Shown: one piece after another, positions 1 to 5,240 of the stretch | Numbering within the stretch: the stretch's first letter is position 1 | Layout: each line of letters starts with the position of its first letter | Assembly (NCBI GenBank): GCA_900770895.1 | Contig: CAAGMF010000171.1 | Span: forward strand, 1 to 8,978 | Reading direction: 5' to 3' | DNA length: 8,978 bases | Origin: an uncultured Mitsuokella sp. | GTDB taxonomy: Bacteria; Bacillota; Negativicutes; Selenomonadales; Selenomonadaceae | The notes under the pieces: model-generated | What the model saw: only the letters and a program-made list of their open reading frames with translations | Told to the model about the DNA's origin: nothing | Database searches by the model: none | Position numbers and translations under genes: made by a program

Positions 1-39
1 CAAAGCGGTCAATAAATAGAGACTGGTCGTATTGCTCAT
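1..39 (-). CDS. 5' end of an unidentified minus-strand gene (partial)
   Basis: Only the first 13 codons lie in the window. Read on the minus strand they give MSNTTSLYLLTAL and run off the left edge without a stop. An AAAGGAGA ribosome binding site (positions 56-49) lies about 9 bases before the ATG, which is the main reason to believe in the start. A TATAAT hexamer and a perfect palindrome lie further upstream. The N-terminus turns hydrophobic from residue 7, so it could begin a membrane segment of a transporter or other membrane protein, but this is too little to identify a family. It is transcribed divergently from the FIST chemotaxis gene. Confidence 0.5.
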   Translation of the reverse strand, partial: MSNTTSLYLLTAL

Positions 40-73
40 ATTGTTCTGTCTCCTTTACAATGCTTTTGATAAC

Positions 74-79
74 ATTATA
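74..79 (-). promoter_or_regulatory. Candidate -10 box for the partial gene at the left edge
   Basis: The minus strand reads TATAAT here, 34 bases before the ATG at 39, a normal distance for a promoter with a short leader. No good -35 is visible: the hexamer at 17-bp spacing (102-97, TGGCAA) matches TTGACA at only three positions. It lies inside the palindrome at 92-114, so the promoter may need or be blocked by a regulator there. Confidence 0.45.
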
Positions 80-91
80 ACGCCATTGCCC

Positions 92-114
92 ATATTTTGC
101 CACAGGCAAAATAT
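92..114. promoter_or_regulatory. Perfect 10+3+10 palindrome, probable operator
   Basis: The arms ATATTTTGCC (92-101) and GGCAAAATAT (105-114) are exact reverse complements around the spacer ACA. The palindrome covers the -35 region of the TATAAT promoter that drives the partial minus-strand gene. It has no adjacent T-run, so a protein-binding site is more likely than a terminator. The TTTGCC/GGCAAA core recalls operators of DtxR-family metal regulators such as MntR. That comparison is from memory and weak; the regulator is not in the window. Confidence 0.5.
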
Positions 115-374
115 TCCTATCAGCATTTTCCCCAGCGACGAACTTTGCGTCGCTGCGAGGCCGCAGATGGCTTGCAGGTGATCCGGGAGTAAAATCATTT
201 TTTTCTATCATAATGCAGGAAAACTTTTTCTGAACGAGAATAATTTCATAGAGATAGAGCTGGGATGTTCAGCCGACATCTCCCGCTTTGCAAAAAGCCA
301 GGGAAATCGTTTCACCGAATCTCGCCCATAGCTGTGGAAATGCAGGATAAAGGGTATTAAAAGGAGTGTATGCT
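115..374 (+). other. Leader and intergenic region upstream of the FIST chemotaxis gene
   Basis: No gene is visible in these 260 bases. They contain an 8-bp hairpin (133-140 pairing with 148-155, 7-base loop) without a T-run on either side. Closer to the gene are two adjacent hairpins: 262-268 with 276-282, including one G-U pair, and 285-289 with 294-298 around a GCAA loop. A CATAAT at 209-214 could be a -10 but has no matching -35. The hairpins may form a structured 5' leader, but I match them to no known riboswitch class. Confidence 0.3.
359..366 (+). promoter_or_regulatory. Ribosome binding site that fixes the FIST gene start at 375
   Basis: AAAAGGAG ends at 366, eight bases before ATG 375. 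An in-frame GTG at 366 would overlap this site, so it is not the start. Confidence 0.85.
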
Positions 375-2495
375 ATGTTCGGATTTTTCTCCAACAAAAA
401 TAAACAGGTCGAGACACCGCAGCCGCAAGCCGCGCCGGCAGCGCCAAAGGTGCGCTCGAAGGCTATGCCCACGACTTCCGCCACCGTCGCCGTCAAGGCT
501 GCCGGGGCTCCCGACAGTCAGGCCGATATCAAAGTCACCTATCTGAAGGCCAGCGAAATCGACGCAGCCCATATCAAGGATCTGACCAGCCTGCCGAATG
601 GCACGGCTCTGCTCATGGGCTTCGTCTCTGCCGACTGCGACTTCGAGCAGGTCTCGCATCAGGTAAAATCCCTGGTCTCGCCGAACACGAAAGTCATGCT
701 GATGACGACCTCCGGCGAGCTGTGCCGGCAGCCGGGTTCAGACACGATATACCGCCCGGCCGATGACAATCGCCAGCGCGTACTGCTGCAGTCGTTCTCG
801 CATCGCATGATCCAGGATATCTATACGATCAACCTGCCGCTGCCGAACGAGGATCTGAAGCAGAATGACGTGCGCCAGACGGTCGCTGAGCGTGTCGAGG
901 CCATGAAGCTCGAGCTCCAGACGCATAAGATTCCTTTCCGCGTCAGCGTCAACCACTGCTTCGCCCTGATATACGTCGACGGTCTCTCCAACTGCGAAAC
1001 ATTCGTGCTGCAGGCCCTCTATGAGTCCCAGATGCTGCCGTGCCCGTACATCGGCGGCAGTGCCGGCGGCTCGCTCGATTTCAAGCACACCTACATGTTC
1101 GATGGCCATGACGTACTCGAGAACGCAGCCGTCATCAACGTCGTGCGTCTCAATAAGGATTACCGCTATGGTATCATCAAATCCCAGGCATTCGAGCGCG
1201 TCCCCGGCGTCGAGTTCACCATCGCTTCGGCCAACACCGCCCTGCGCTATGTCAAGACCGTCGAGAAAGTCGAGAACGGTGAAAGCCAGGCCGTCAGCAT
1301 CATCACAGCCCTGAAAGATTACTTCGGCGTGACGACGAATGACGAACTGCTCGAAAAGTTCAAGGGCTACTCCTTTGCTACCGATATCGGCGGTCAGGAC
1401 TATGTCCGCGATGTCAATGTCATCGATGGCGACAACGACCGCATCACGTTCTTCTGCGATGTCGTCTCCGGTGAGAAACTCAATCTGATCAAGCGCGTAG
1501 ATATAAAGTCCACGCTGAGCCACGACCTCAACGAATTCGAGAAGAACAAGCCGACACCGATCGGCGGTATTCTGAACGACTGCATCATGCGACGTCTCGG
1601 CTATCCGGAAGATATCAAGCACATGGATTATTTCCAGAATATCCCGGTTGCCGGTTTCTCCAGCTTCGGCGAGATTGCCGGTCTGCATGTCAATGAGACA
1701 TTCACCGGCATATTCTTCTACCATGCGCCGCACGAATTTGCCGATCGCTATATCGATAATTTCGCACAGAACTACGCGAACTGCTACGCGTTCTTCTTCC
1801 GCCGCATCATCTCCCGCCAGTATCACATCGACAAGCTCAAGGACAACCTGCTCTCGATATTCCAGGACTATCAGTCGAAGATGCCCAGCATCATCAAGAC
1901 GATCACGACCATGTCGAGCGATGTCGAGCTCATCCAGGAGTCCATCCATCAGCTGGCCGAGGGCATCGACAAACAGAGCTCGCTGTTCGACCAGCTCATG
2001 CAGCGCTCGAACGAGATCATGCCGAAACTCGACATGCTGTCTCAGAGCACGCAGAAAATCGACGATGTCATGAAGATGATCAACGAGATTGCGGCTCAGA
2101 CGAACCTGCTGGCCCTCAACGCAGCAATCGAAGCCGCCCGCGCCGGCGAGGCTGGCCGTGGATTCTCCGTCGTCGCCGACGAAGTCCGCAAGCTCTCGGA
2201 AAACACCCAGTCCAGCCTGCATACCTCGGACGAGGCCATCCAGGTCCTGTTGCATGATGTCCAGCAGATTGATGAGATCCTGGCCACGAACAAGGATTTC
2301 GAGGACCAGATCAACGACTTCAATTCGCATTTCGCCAACCAGATGAAGGACCTGCACAAGAACCTCGACCGCGGCATCACCAATATCGAGCATTCCACCG
2401 CCTCGATCAAGATGCTGCAGCAGCTGAACGAGACGACCGGCTCCGAAATGGAAAAACTGTCCACGCTCATCCATAATATCGAAATGGGTATCTGA
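375..2495 (+). CDS. Cytoplasmic FIST-domain methyl-accepting chemotaxis transducer
   Basis: This 706-residue protein fuses a FIST sensor to a chemoreceptor signalling domain. After a short start (MFGFFSNKNK) comes a Pro/Ala-rich linker (about 12-50), then FIST_N (about 52-260, with IGGSAGG at 227-233) and FIST_C (about 265-450, with AGFSSFGEIAGLHVNET at 426-442). Residues about 484-706 are helical and carry the conserved hairpin tip of chemoreceptors (EIAAQTNLLALNAAIEAARA, 571-590, then GEAGRGFSVVADEVRKLSE). No transmembrane segment or HAMP domain is seen, so it should be a soluble receptor signalling through CheW/CheA to the flagellar motor. There is no C-terminal NWETF-like CheR tether. FIST domains are proposed to bind small ligands such as amino acids, and the FIST protein NosP binds haem and nitric oxide; the ligand here is unknown. 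ATG 375 is chosen over GTG 366 because of the ribosome binding site. The gene stands alone, with no other chemotaxis gene in the window. Confidence 0.92.
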   Translation: MFGFFSNKNKQVETPQPQAAPAAPKVRSKAMPTTSATVAVKAAGAPDSQADIKVTYLKASEIDAAHIKDLTSLPNGTALLMGFVSADCDFEQVSHQVKSLVSPNTKVMLMTTSGELCRQPGSDTIYRPADDNRQRVLLQSFSHRMIQDIYTINLPLPNEDLKQNDVRQTVAERVEAMKLELQTHKIPFRVSVNHCFALIYVDGLSNCETFVLQALYESQMLPCPYIGGSAGGSLDFKHTYMFDGHDVLENAAVINVVRLNKDYRYGIIKSQAFERVPGVEFTIASANTALRYVKTVEKVENGESQAVSIITALKDYFGVTTNDELLEKFKGYSFATDIGGQDYVRDVNVIDGDNDRITFFCDVVSGEKLNLIKRVDIKSTLSHDLNEFEKNKPTPIGGILNDCIMRRLGYPEDIKHMDYFQNIPVAGFSSFGEIAGLHVNETFTGIFFYHAPHEFADRYIDNFAQNYANCYAFFFRRIISRQYHIDKLKDNLLSIFQDYQSKMPSIIKTITTMSSDVELIQESIHQLAEGIDKQSSLFDQLMQRSNEIMPKLDMLSQSTQKIDDVMKMINEIAAQTNLLALNAAIEAARAGEAGRGFSVVADEVRKLSENTQSSLHTSDEAIQVLLHDVQQIDEILATNKDFEDQINDFNSHFANQMKDLHKNLDRGITNIEHSTASIKMLQQLNETTGSEMEKLSTLIHNIEMGI

Positions 2496-2506
2496 TCAGA
2501 TTCCCC

Positions 2507-2573
2507 AAAGCCTAAAAGACAGGCCGCAGCGGAAATGCTCTGCATTCCGTCTGCGGCCTGTTTTTTAGGCTTT
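2507..2573. terminator. Bidirectional terminator between the FIST gene and the redox operon
   Basis: CAGGCCGCAG (2520-2529) pairs exactly with CTGCGGCCTG (2551-2560). An inner stem extends it (2530-2538 with 2542-2549, one bulged A), and an outer AAAGCCTAAAA / TTTTTTAGGCTTT layer wraps it. The T-run at 2561-2566 serves the plus strand; the A-run at 2514-2517 becomes a U-run on the minus strand. It sits between two convergent genes, so it should stop both transcripts. Confidence 0.9.
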
Positions 2574-2587
2574 TATTCTGTTATATC

Positions 2588-3133
2588 TTAGAGCAGCTGC
2601 TCGATTTCCTTCGCCAGGGCTGACGGCTCAGTCGTCGGCTCGAAGCGGGCCACAACCTTGCCCTCACGATCTATGAGGAACTTGGTGAAGTTCCACTTTA
2701 TAGAATCGCCTTCGAGATATTCCGGGAAATGCTCCTCGAGAGCCTTCTGCAGCAAAGCAGCATTAGGATGTGCTGGATCGAAGCCCTTAAAGCCCTGCTG
2801 CTGCGTGAGATACTGGAACAGCGGCTGTGCGTTATCACCGCGTACATCGCCCTTGGCAAAGATCTGGAAGGTAACGCCGTAGTTCAGGCGGCAGAATTCC
2901 TGCACCTCGGCATTGCTGCCCGGTTCCTGCCCGGCGAACTGATTGCAGGGGAAACCGAGGATTTCGAGGCCCTTATCCTTATACTTCATATAAAGATCTT
3001 GGAGATCCTTGAACTGCGGCGTAAATCCGCACTTGCTCGCCGTGTTTACAACTATAAGGACTTTCCCCTTGTAATCCGCCAGCGATTTCTCCACACCCTT
3101 ATTCGTCTTAACTACAAAATCATAAATGCTCAT
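2588..3133 (-). CDS. gpx: Glutathione peroxidase family thiol peroxidase (Cys type)
   Basis: A full-length 181-residue GPx-fold protein that should reduce hydrogen peroxide and organic hydroperoxides in the cytoplasm. The peroxidatic residue is Cys35 (NTASKCGFTPQF), encoded as cysteine rather than selenocysteine. The rest of the catalytic tetrad is visible: Gln69 in LGFPCNQFAGQE and Trp147-Asn148 in WNFTKFLID. Cys81 (EFCRLNYGVTF) matches the resolving cysteine of GPx proteins that are recycled by thioredoxin-like redoxins instead of glutathione. The start is ATG 3133, which has an AAGGAGG site 7 bases upstream; a longer reading to 3253 would run back through the rubredoxin gene. It is the last gene of the four-gene operon, 22 bases after the rubredoxin stop, and is followed by the terminator at 2507-2573. 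The family call is firm; the electron donor is inferred from neighbours. Confidence 0.95.
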   Translation of the reverse strand: MSIYDFVVKTNKGVEKSLADYKGKVLIVVNTASKCGFTPQFKDLQDLYMKYKDKGLEILGFPCNQFAGQEPGSNAEVQEFCRLNYGVTFQIFAKGDVRGDNAQPLFQYLTQQQGFKGFDPAHPNAALLQKALEEHFPEYLEGDSIKWNFTKFLIDREGKVVARFEPTTEPSALAKEIEQLL

Positions 3134-3155
3134 AATACTGCCTCCTTTTTCAACG

Positions 3156-3371
3156 TCATTTCTTTTCCTTAAAAGCGCTCTTGGGCTGACCGCAGATCGG
3201 GCAGACGTAATCGTCAGGCTCCTCGCTGATATCACCCTCATGCACATAGCCACAAACCGGGCAGATATAGGACTTGCCTGCGTTTCGCGGCTGAGATTCT
3301 TCCGGATATTTGGCGATGATTTCCCGCATCATAACGCCGTGATGGCCTTCCTGCCGGGCAAAGACTTCCAT
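3156..3371 (-). CDS. Small rubredoxin-like iron protein with a helical N-terminal tail
   Basis: A 71-residue protein with two CxxC pairs (Cys37/Cys40 in YICPVCGY and Cys57/Cys60 in DDYVCPICG), the Fe(SCys)4 site of rubredoxins. The DDYVCPICGQPKSAF end is typical of rubredoxin, but only 16 residues separate the pairs, much shorter than the roughly 29 of classic rubredoxins and closer to the C-terminal domain of rubrerythrin. Residues 1-22 (MEVFARQEGHHGVMMREIIA) look like one helix of a ferritin-like domain, so it may be a pared-down rubrerythrin relative. It probably carries single electrons for peroxide or oxygen defence. The start is uncertain: ATG 3371 is the only canonical one in frame, has no good ribosome binding site, and lies 11 bases after the redoxin stop, so translational coupling is likely. 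Codons just upstream (TVNADE) also look coding. Confidence 0.82.
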   Translation of the reverse strand: MEVFARQEGHHGVMMREIIAKYPEESQPRNAGKSYICPVCGYVHEGDISEEPDDYVCPICGQPKSAFKEKK

Positions 3372-3382
3372 TTCATCGGCAT

Positions 3383-3613
3383 TTACAGTCCCAGCAGGGC
3401 ATCAAGCTTGGCTTTGTCAAAGCTCACGACATAGTTCTTGTCATCAATCGTGGTGATCGGGACGATGGTGTCGCCGGTGAGCTTGTAGCAGGCATCTCGG
3501 TCTGCCTCGTTCTCCTCGATGTTGTGCTCCTCAAAATCGACATGTTTGCTCTTGAGGTACTTCTTGACCTTCTCGCACCAGGGGCATTCATTGATCGAAT
3601 AAACCTTTACCAT
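3383..3613 (-). CDS. Glutaredoxin-like / NrdH-type redoxin with CPWC active site
   Basis: A complete 76-residue thioredoxin-fold protein. The redox site Cys10-Pro-Trp-Cys13 lies at the start of the first helix, and the TIVPITTI stretch carries the expected cis-proline (Pro52). Its length is that of glutaredoxin and NrdH redoxins. The likely role is to pass electrons from the flavoprotein encoded just upstream to a disulfide target, most plausibly the peroxidase of this operon. Its ATG overlaps the flavoprotein stop by 7 bases (ATGGTAA), and AGGAGG at 3628-3623 lies inside the upstream gene, so the two are probably co-translated. A third cysteine, Cys42, is outside the active site. Whether it accepts electrons from the flavoprotein, from glutathione or from another low-molecular-weight thiol cannot be told from sequence. 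Confidence 0.9.
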   Translation of the reverse strand: MVKVYSINECPWCEKVKKYLKSKHVDFEEHNIEENEADRDACYKLTGDTIVPITTIDDKNYVVSFDKAKLDALLGL

Positions 3614-4551
3614 TTTTCATTTCCTCCTCTTTTATCTTCAATATATTTCCCGGCCAGCAGCGCGGCAGTCGTACCATCGGCGGCAGCCGTAGTCAGCTGA
3701 CGGATTTCCTTCACTCGGACATCACCAGCAGCAAATACGCCGGGTATCCCGGTACGGCAATCCTCACCGGCGGGTATGCGCCCGTCCTCCATAGCAAGCT
3801 CATCCGCGAACAATGCGGTATTCGGTACGACACCGATGTTGACAAAGATGCCGTCCACAGCCAGCGACTGCTCCGTCTGCGTATTCTTATCAAAAACATC
3901 GATAGAGGTCAGATGCTCCTCACCGTGCAGCGCCCGGATCTCCGTATCAAGCAGGATTTCCACCTTCGGGTTTTGCCGCAGACGCTCTACCGACACCTCG
4001 TCCGCACGGAAAGCGGAGCGATGAATCAGATAAAGCTTGCTCGCGTACTTCGTCAGGAAGTTGGCAGCATCAACGGCCGCATTGCCGCCGCCCATGACGG
4101 CGATAATCTTGCCCTGATAGCTCTGTCCGTCGCAAAGCTCGCAATAATGCACGCCGCGGTTTGCATAACGCTTTTCTTCCGGCAGTGGAAGCTTGCGGCG
4201 ATTCATGCCGGAGGCGATGATAACGGCATCAGCCTCATAGATATGATCTGTAGTTTCGATGATCTTAGGCGAGCCCTTTAGGACCACCCGCTCGATAGAA
4301 TCAAATTCATCGATGACCGCGCCGAACGACTCAGCCTGCTCCTGCAGGGTCGCGATCAGATCACGGCCCGCGACTTTTTTAAAGCCCGGATAGTTCTCGA
4401 TGCCGGTGGCGTTGGCAATCTGCCCGCCCACAATGCCGTTCTCGAGCACGAGTGTCGCAAGATTCATCCGTCCCGCATAGAGCGCAGCGGTGAGTCCCGC
4501 CATCCCCGCGCCGATGATGACGACATCCTGATGTATTCTCTCCTTTGCCAT
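3607..4551 (-). CDS. trxB: Thioredoxin-reductase-like flavoprotein
   Basis: This 314-residue protein has the layout of low-molecular-weight thioredoxin reductase. An N-terminal FAD site (VVIIGAGMAGLTAA, 10-23) is followed by the redox centre Cys137-Glu-Leu-Cys140-Asp-Gly, a second dinucleotide site (VMGGGNAAVDAA, 152-163) and the C-terminal FAD motif GVFAAGDVR (271-279). It should take electrons from a pyridine nucleotide and reduce a small redoxin, probably the one encoded next. Two details differ from the textbook enzyme: CELC instead of CATC, and HRSAFRA (177-183) where NADPH-specific enzymes carry HRRxxxR, so coenzyme preference may differ. ATG 4551 is preferred to ATG 4557 because AAAGGGG (4566-4560) is 8 bases from the former and only 2 from the latter. 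It is the first gene of the operon and has a consensus promoter. Confidence 0.93.
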   Translation of the reverse strand: MAKERIHQDVVIIGAGMAGLTAALYAGRMNLATLVLENGIVGGQIANATGIENYPGFKKVAGRDLIATLQEQAESFGAVIDEFDSIERVVLKGSPKIIETTDHIYEADAVIIASGMNRRKLPLPEEKRYANRGVHYCELCDGQSYQGKIIAVMGGGNAAVDAANFLTKYASKLYLIHRSAFRADEVSVERLRQNPKVEILLDTEIRALHGEEHLTSIDVFDKNTQTEQSLAVDGIFVNIGVVPNTALFADELAMEDGRIPAGEDCRTGIPGVFAAGDVRVKEIRQLTTAAADGTTAALLAGKYIEDKRGGNEKW

Positions 4552-4559
4552 CCGCATGA

Positions 4560-4566
4560 CCCCTTT
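4560..4566 (-). promoter_or_regulatory. Ribosome binding site deciding the trxB start
   Basis: AAAGGGG on the minus strand lies 8 bases before ATG 4551 but only 2 before ATG 4557, favouring the MAKERIHQ start. Confidence 0.65.
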
Positions 4567-4595
4567 CTCTGGCTGCGTTTCTCTTTACAGTCTTT

Positions 4596-4623
4596 ATTAT
4601 ACACAATAATTCAATTTTGTCAA
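4596..4623 (-). promoter_or_regulatory. Consensus promoter of the trxB-redoxin-rubredoxin-gpx operon
   Basis: The minus strand carries a perfect TTGACA (4623-4618) and a perfect TATAAT (4601-4596) with a 16-bp spacer. The upstream end of the -35 overlaps the 28-bp palindrome, so such a strong promoter is probably held off by a repressor and released by induction. Confidence 0.88.
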
Positions 4624-4648
4624 ATATAATTTTGCAAAATTATATTTG
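4621..4648. promoter_or_regulatory. Perfect 28-bp palindrome, probable OhrR operator
   Basis: CAAATATAATTTTG (4621-4634) and CAAAATTATATTTG (4635-4648) are exact reverse complements with no spacer. The AT-rich dyad resembles known OhrR operators, which pair AATT-rich half sites. It overlaps three bases of the trxB operon -35 and three bases of the ohrR -35, so one bound dimer or tetramer could block both promoters. Assignment to OhrR rests on position next to ohrR and this resemblance. Confidence 0.85.
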
Positions 4649-4674
4649 CCGCAATAAAAAAAGTATGTTAGAAT
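4646..4674 (+). promoter_or_regulatory. Promoter of ohrR with extended -10
   Basis: TTGCCG (4646-4651) and TAGAAT (4669-4674) are 17 bp apart, and TGT directly before the -10 makes an extended -10 (TGnTAGAAT). The -35 overlaps the last bases of the palindrome, which suggests OhrR represses its own gene. Confidence 0.75.
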
Positions 4675-4713
4675 ATATGCAGGAAAACTCACTACTAATA
4701 GAAGGAAACTCAT

Positions 4714-5178
4714 ATGACTACAAAAAAAGAAACTGCTTTTGATCCACTACTGCTGAAGAACCAGCTTTGCTTTCCGCTTTATGCTTGTGCGCGGAAGATT
4801 GTCGCGGCCTATCACCCTTTTCTGAAAAAGATTGGCCTCACCTATCCCCAGTACGTCACTATGATGGTGCTATGGGAAGAAAAAAATATTTCCATGCACG
4901 ATCTCGGGCAACGGCTCTATCTCGATTCGGGCACACTGACCCCCGTGCTAAAAAAGTTGGAAAAACTGGGCTATATCAAACGCCATCGGTCAGAGGAGGA
5001 CGAGCGTGTCGTAATCATTGAAATCACTCCACCGGGGCTGGCTCTGCGCGACGAGGCCGCCAAAGTTCCCTACGCTATGGGCTGCCTGATCAACAAGGAC
5101 GGCAATCTCTTCACGCCGCAGGAGGTAAACACCTTAAAGGACGAGCTCTACCGCATAATAAAAACGCTGGAAGCCTGA
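4714..5178 (+). CDS. ohrR: OhrR, organic-peroxide-sensing MarR-family repressor
   Basis: A full-length 154-residue winged-helix regulator. The OhrR signature NQLCFPLYA carries the peroxide-reactive Cys19. Tyr33 and Tyr44 lie 14 and 25 residues after it, the same offsets as the two tyrosines that contact the reactive cysteine in Bacillus subtilis OhrR (Cys15, Tyr29, Tyr40). LYLDSGTLTPVLKKLE (69-83) holds the recognition helix and RHRSEEDERVVIIEIT (90-105) the wing. A further cysteine, Cys124, lies 105 residues after Cys19, as in the two-cysteine Xanthomonas OhrR, suggesting an intersubunit disulfide mechanism; Cys25 is also present. In this family oxidation of the cysteine releases DNA and induces peroxide resistance genes. 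A GAAGGA site lies 7 bases before ATG 4714. It is divergent from the redox operon and shares a palindromic operator with it. Confidence 0.94.
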   Translation: MTTKKETAFDPLLLKNQLCFPLYACARKIVAAYHPFLKKIGLTYPQYVTMMVLWEEKNISMHDLGQRLYLDSGTLTPVLKKLEKLGYIKRHRSEEDERVVIIEITPPGLALRDEAAKVPYAMGCLINKDGNLFTPQEVNTLKDELYRIIKTLEA

Positions 5179-5182
5179 TACC

Positions 5183-5240
5183 AAAAAGCCGGTCGGCATT
5201 CACTCCCCACCAGGAGATATGAATGCCGACCGGCTCTTAT
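5183..5240. terminator. Bidirectional terminator between ohrR and the galU-DUF445 operon
   Basis: A perfect 15-bp stem pairs 5187-5201 with 5221-5235 around a 19-base loop that itself has a CTCC/GGAG mini-stem. The A-run at 5183-5187 gives a five-U tail on the minus strand; the plus-strand tail (CTTATTAT) is weaker. It lies between two convergent stops. Confidence 0.87.

Noticed and set aside
190..214. Sigma-28 flagellar promoter for the chemotaxis gene
   Set aside because: TAAA at 190 and a CATAA-like element are present, but spacing is about 12 instead of 15 and the GCCGATAA box is poorly matched.
180..345. Cyclic-di-GMP riboswitch upstream of the chemotaxis gene
   Set aside because: A GCAAAAAGCCAGGG stretch vaguely recalls the GEMM motif, but the GAAA-capped stem and tetraloop receptor are not present.
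366..374. GTG at 366 as the start of the FIST protein
   Set aside because: It lies inside the AAAAGGAG ribosome binding site; ATG 375 has correct spacing.
738..2474. 578-codon open frame on the minus strand opposite the FIST gene
   Set aside because: The plus-strand frame encodes clear FIST and chemoreceptor motifs across the same bases; the antisense frame has no recognisable domain and is explained by codon bias.
3029..3031. Selenocysteine at the GPx active site
   Set aside because: The codon at residue 35 is a cysteine codon, not in-frame TGA.
213..4689. Shared 13-mer ATGCAGGAAAACT at about 213 and 4677
   Set aside because: One exact 13-base match in a 9-kb window is expected by chance, and the surroundings do not align.
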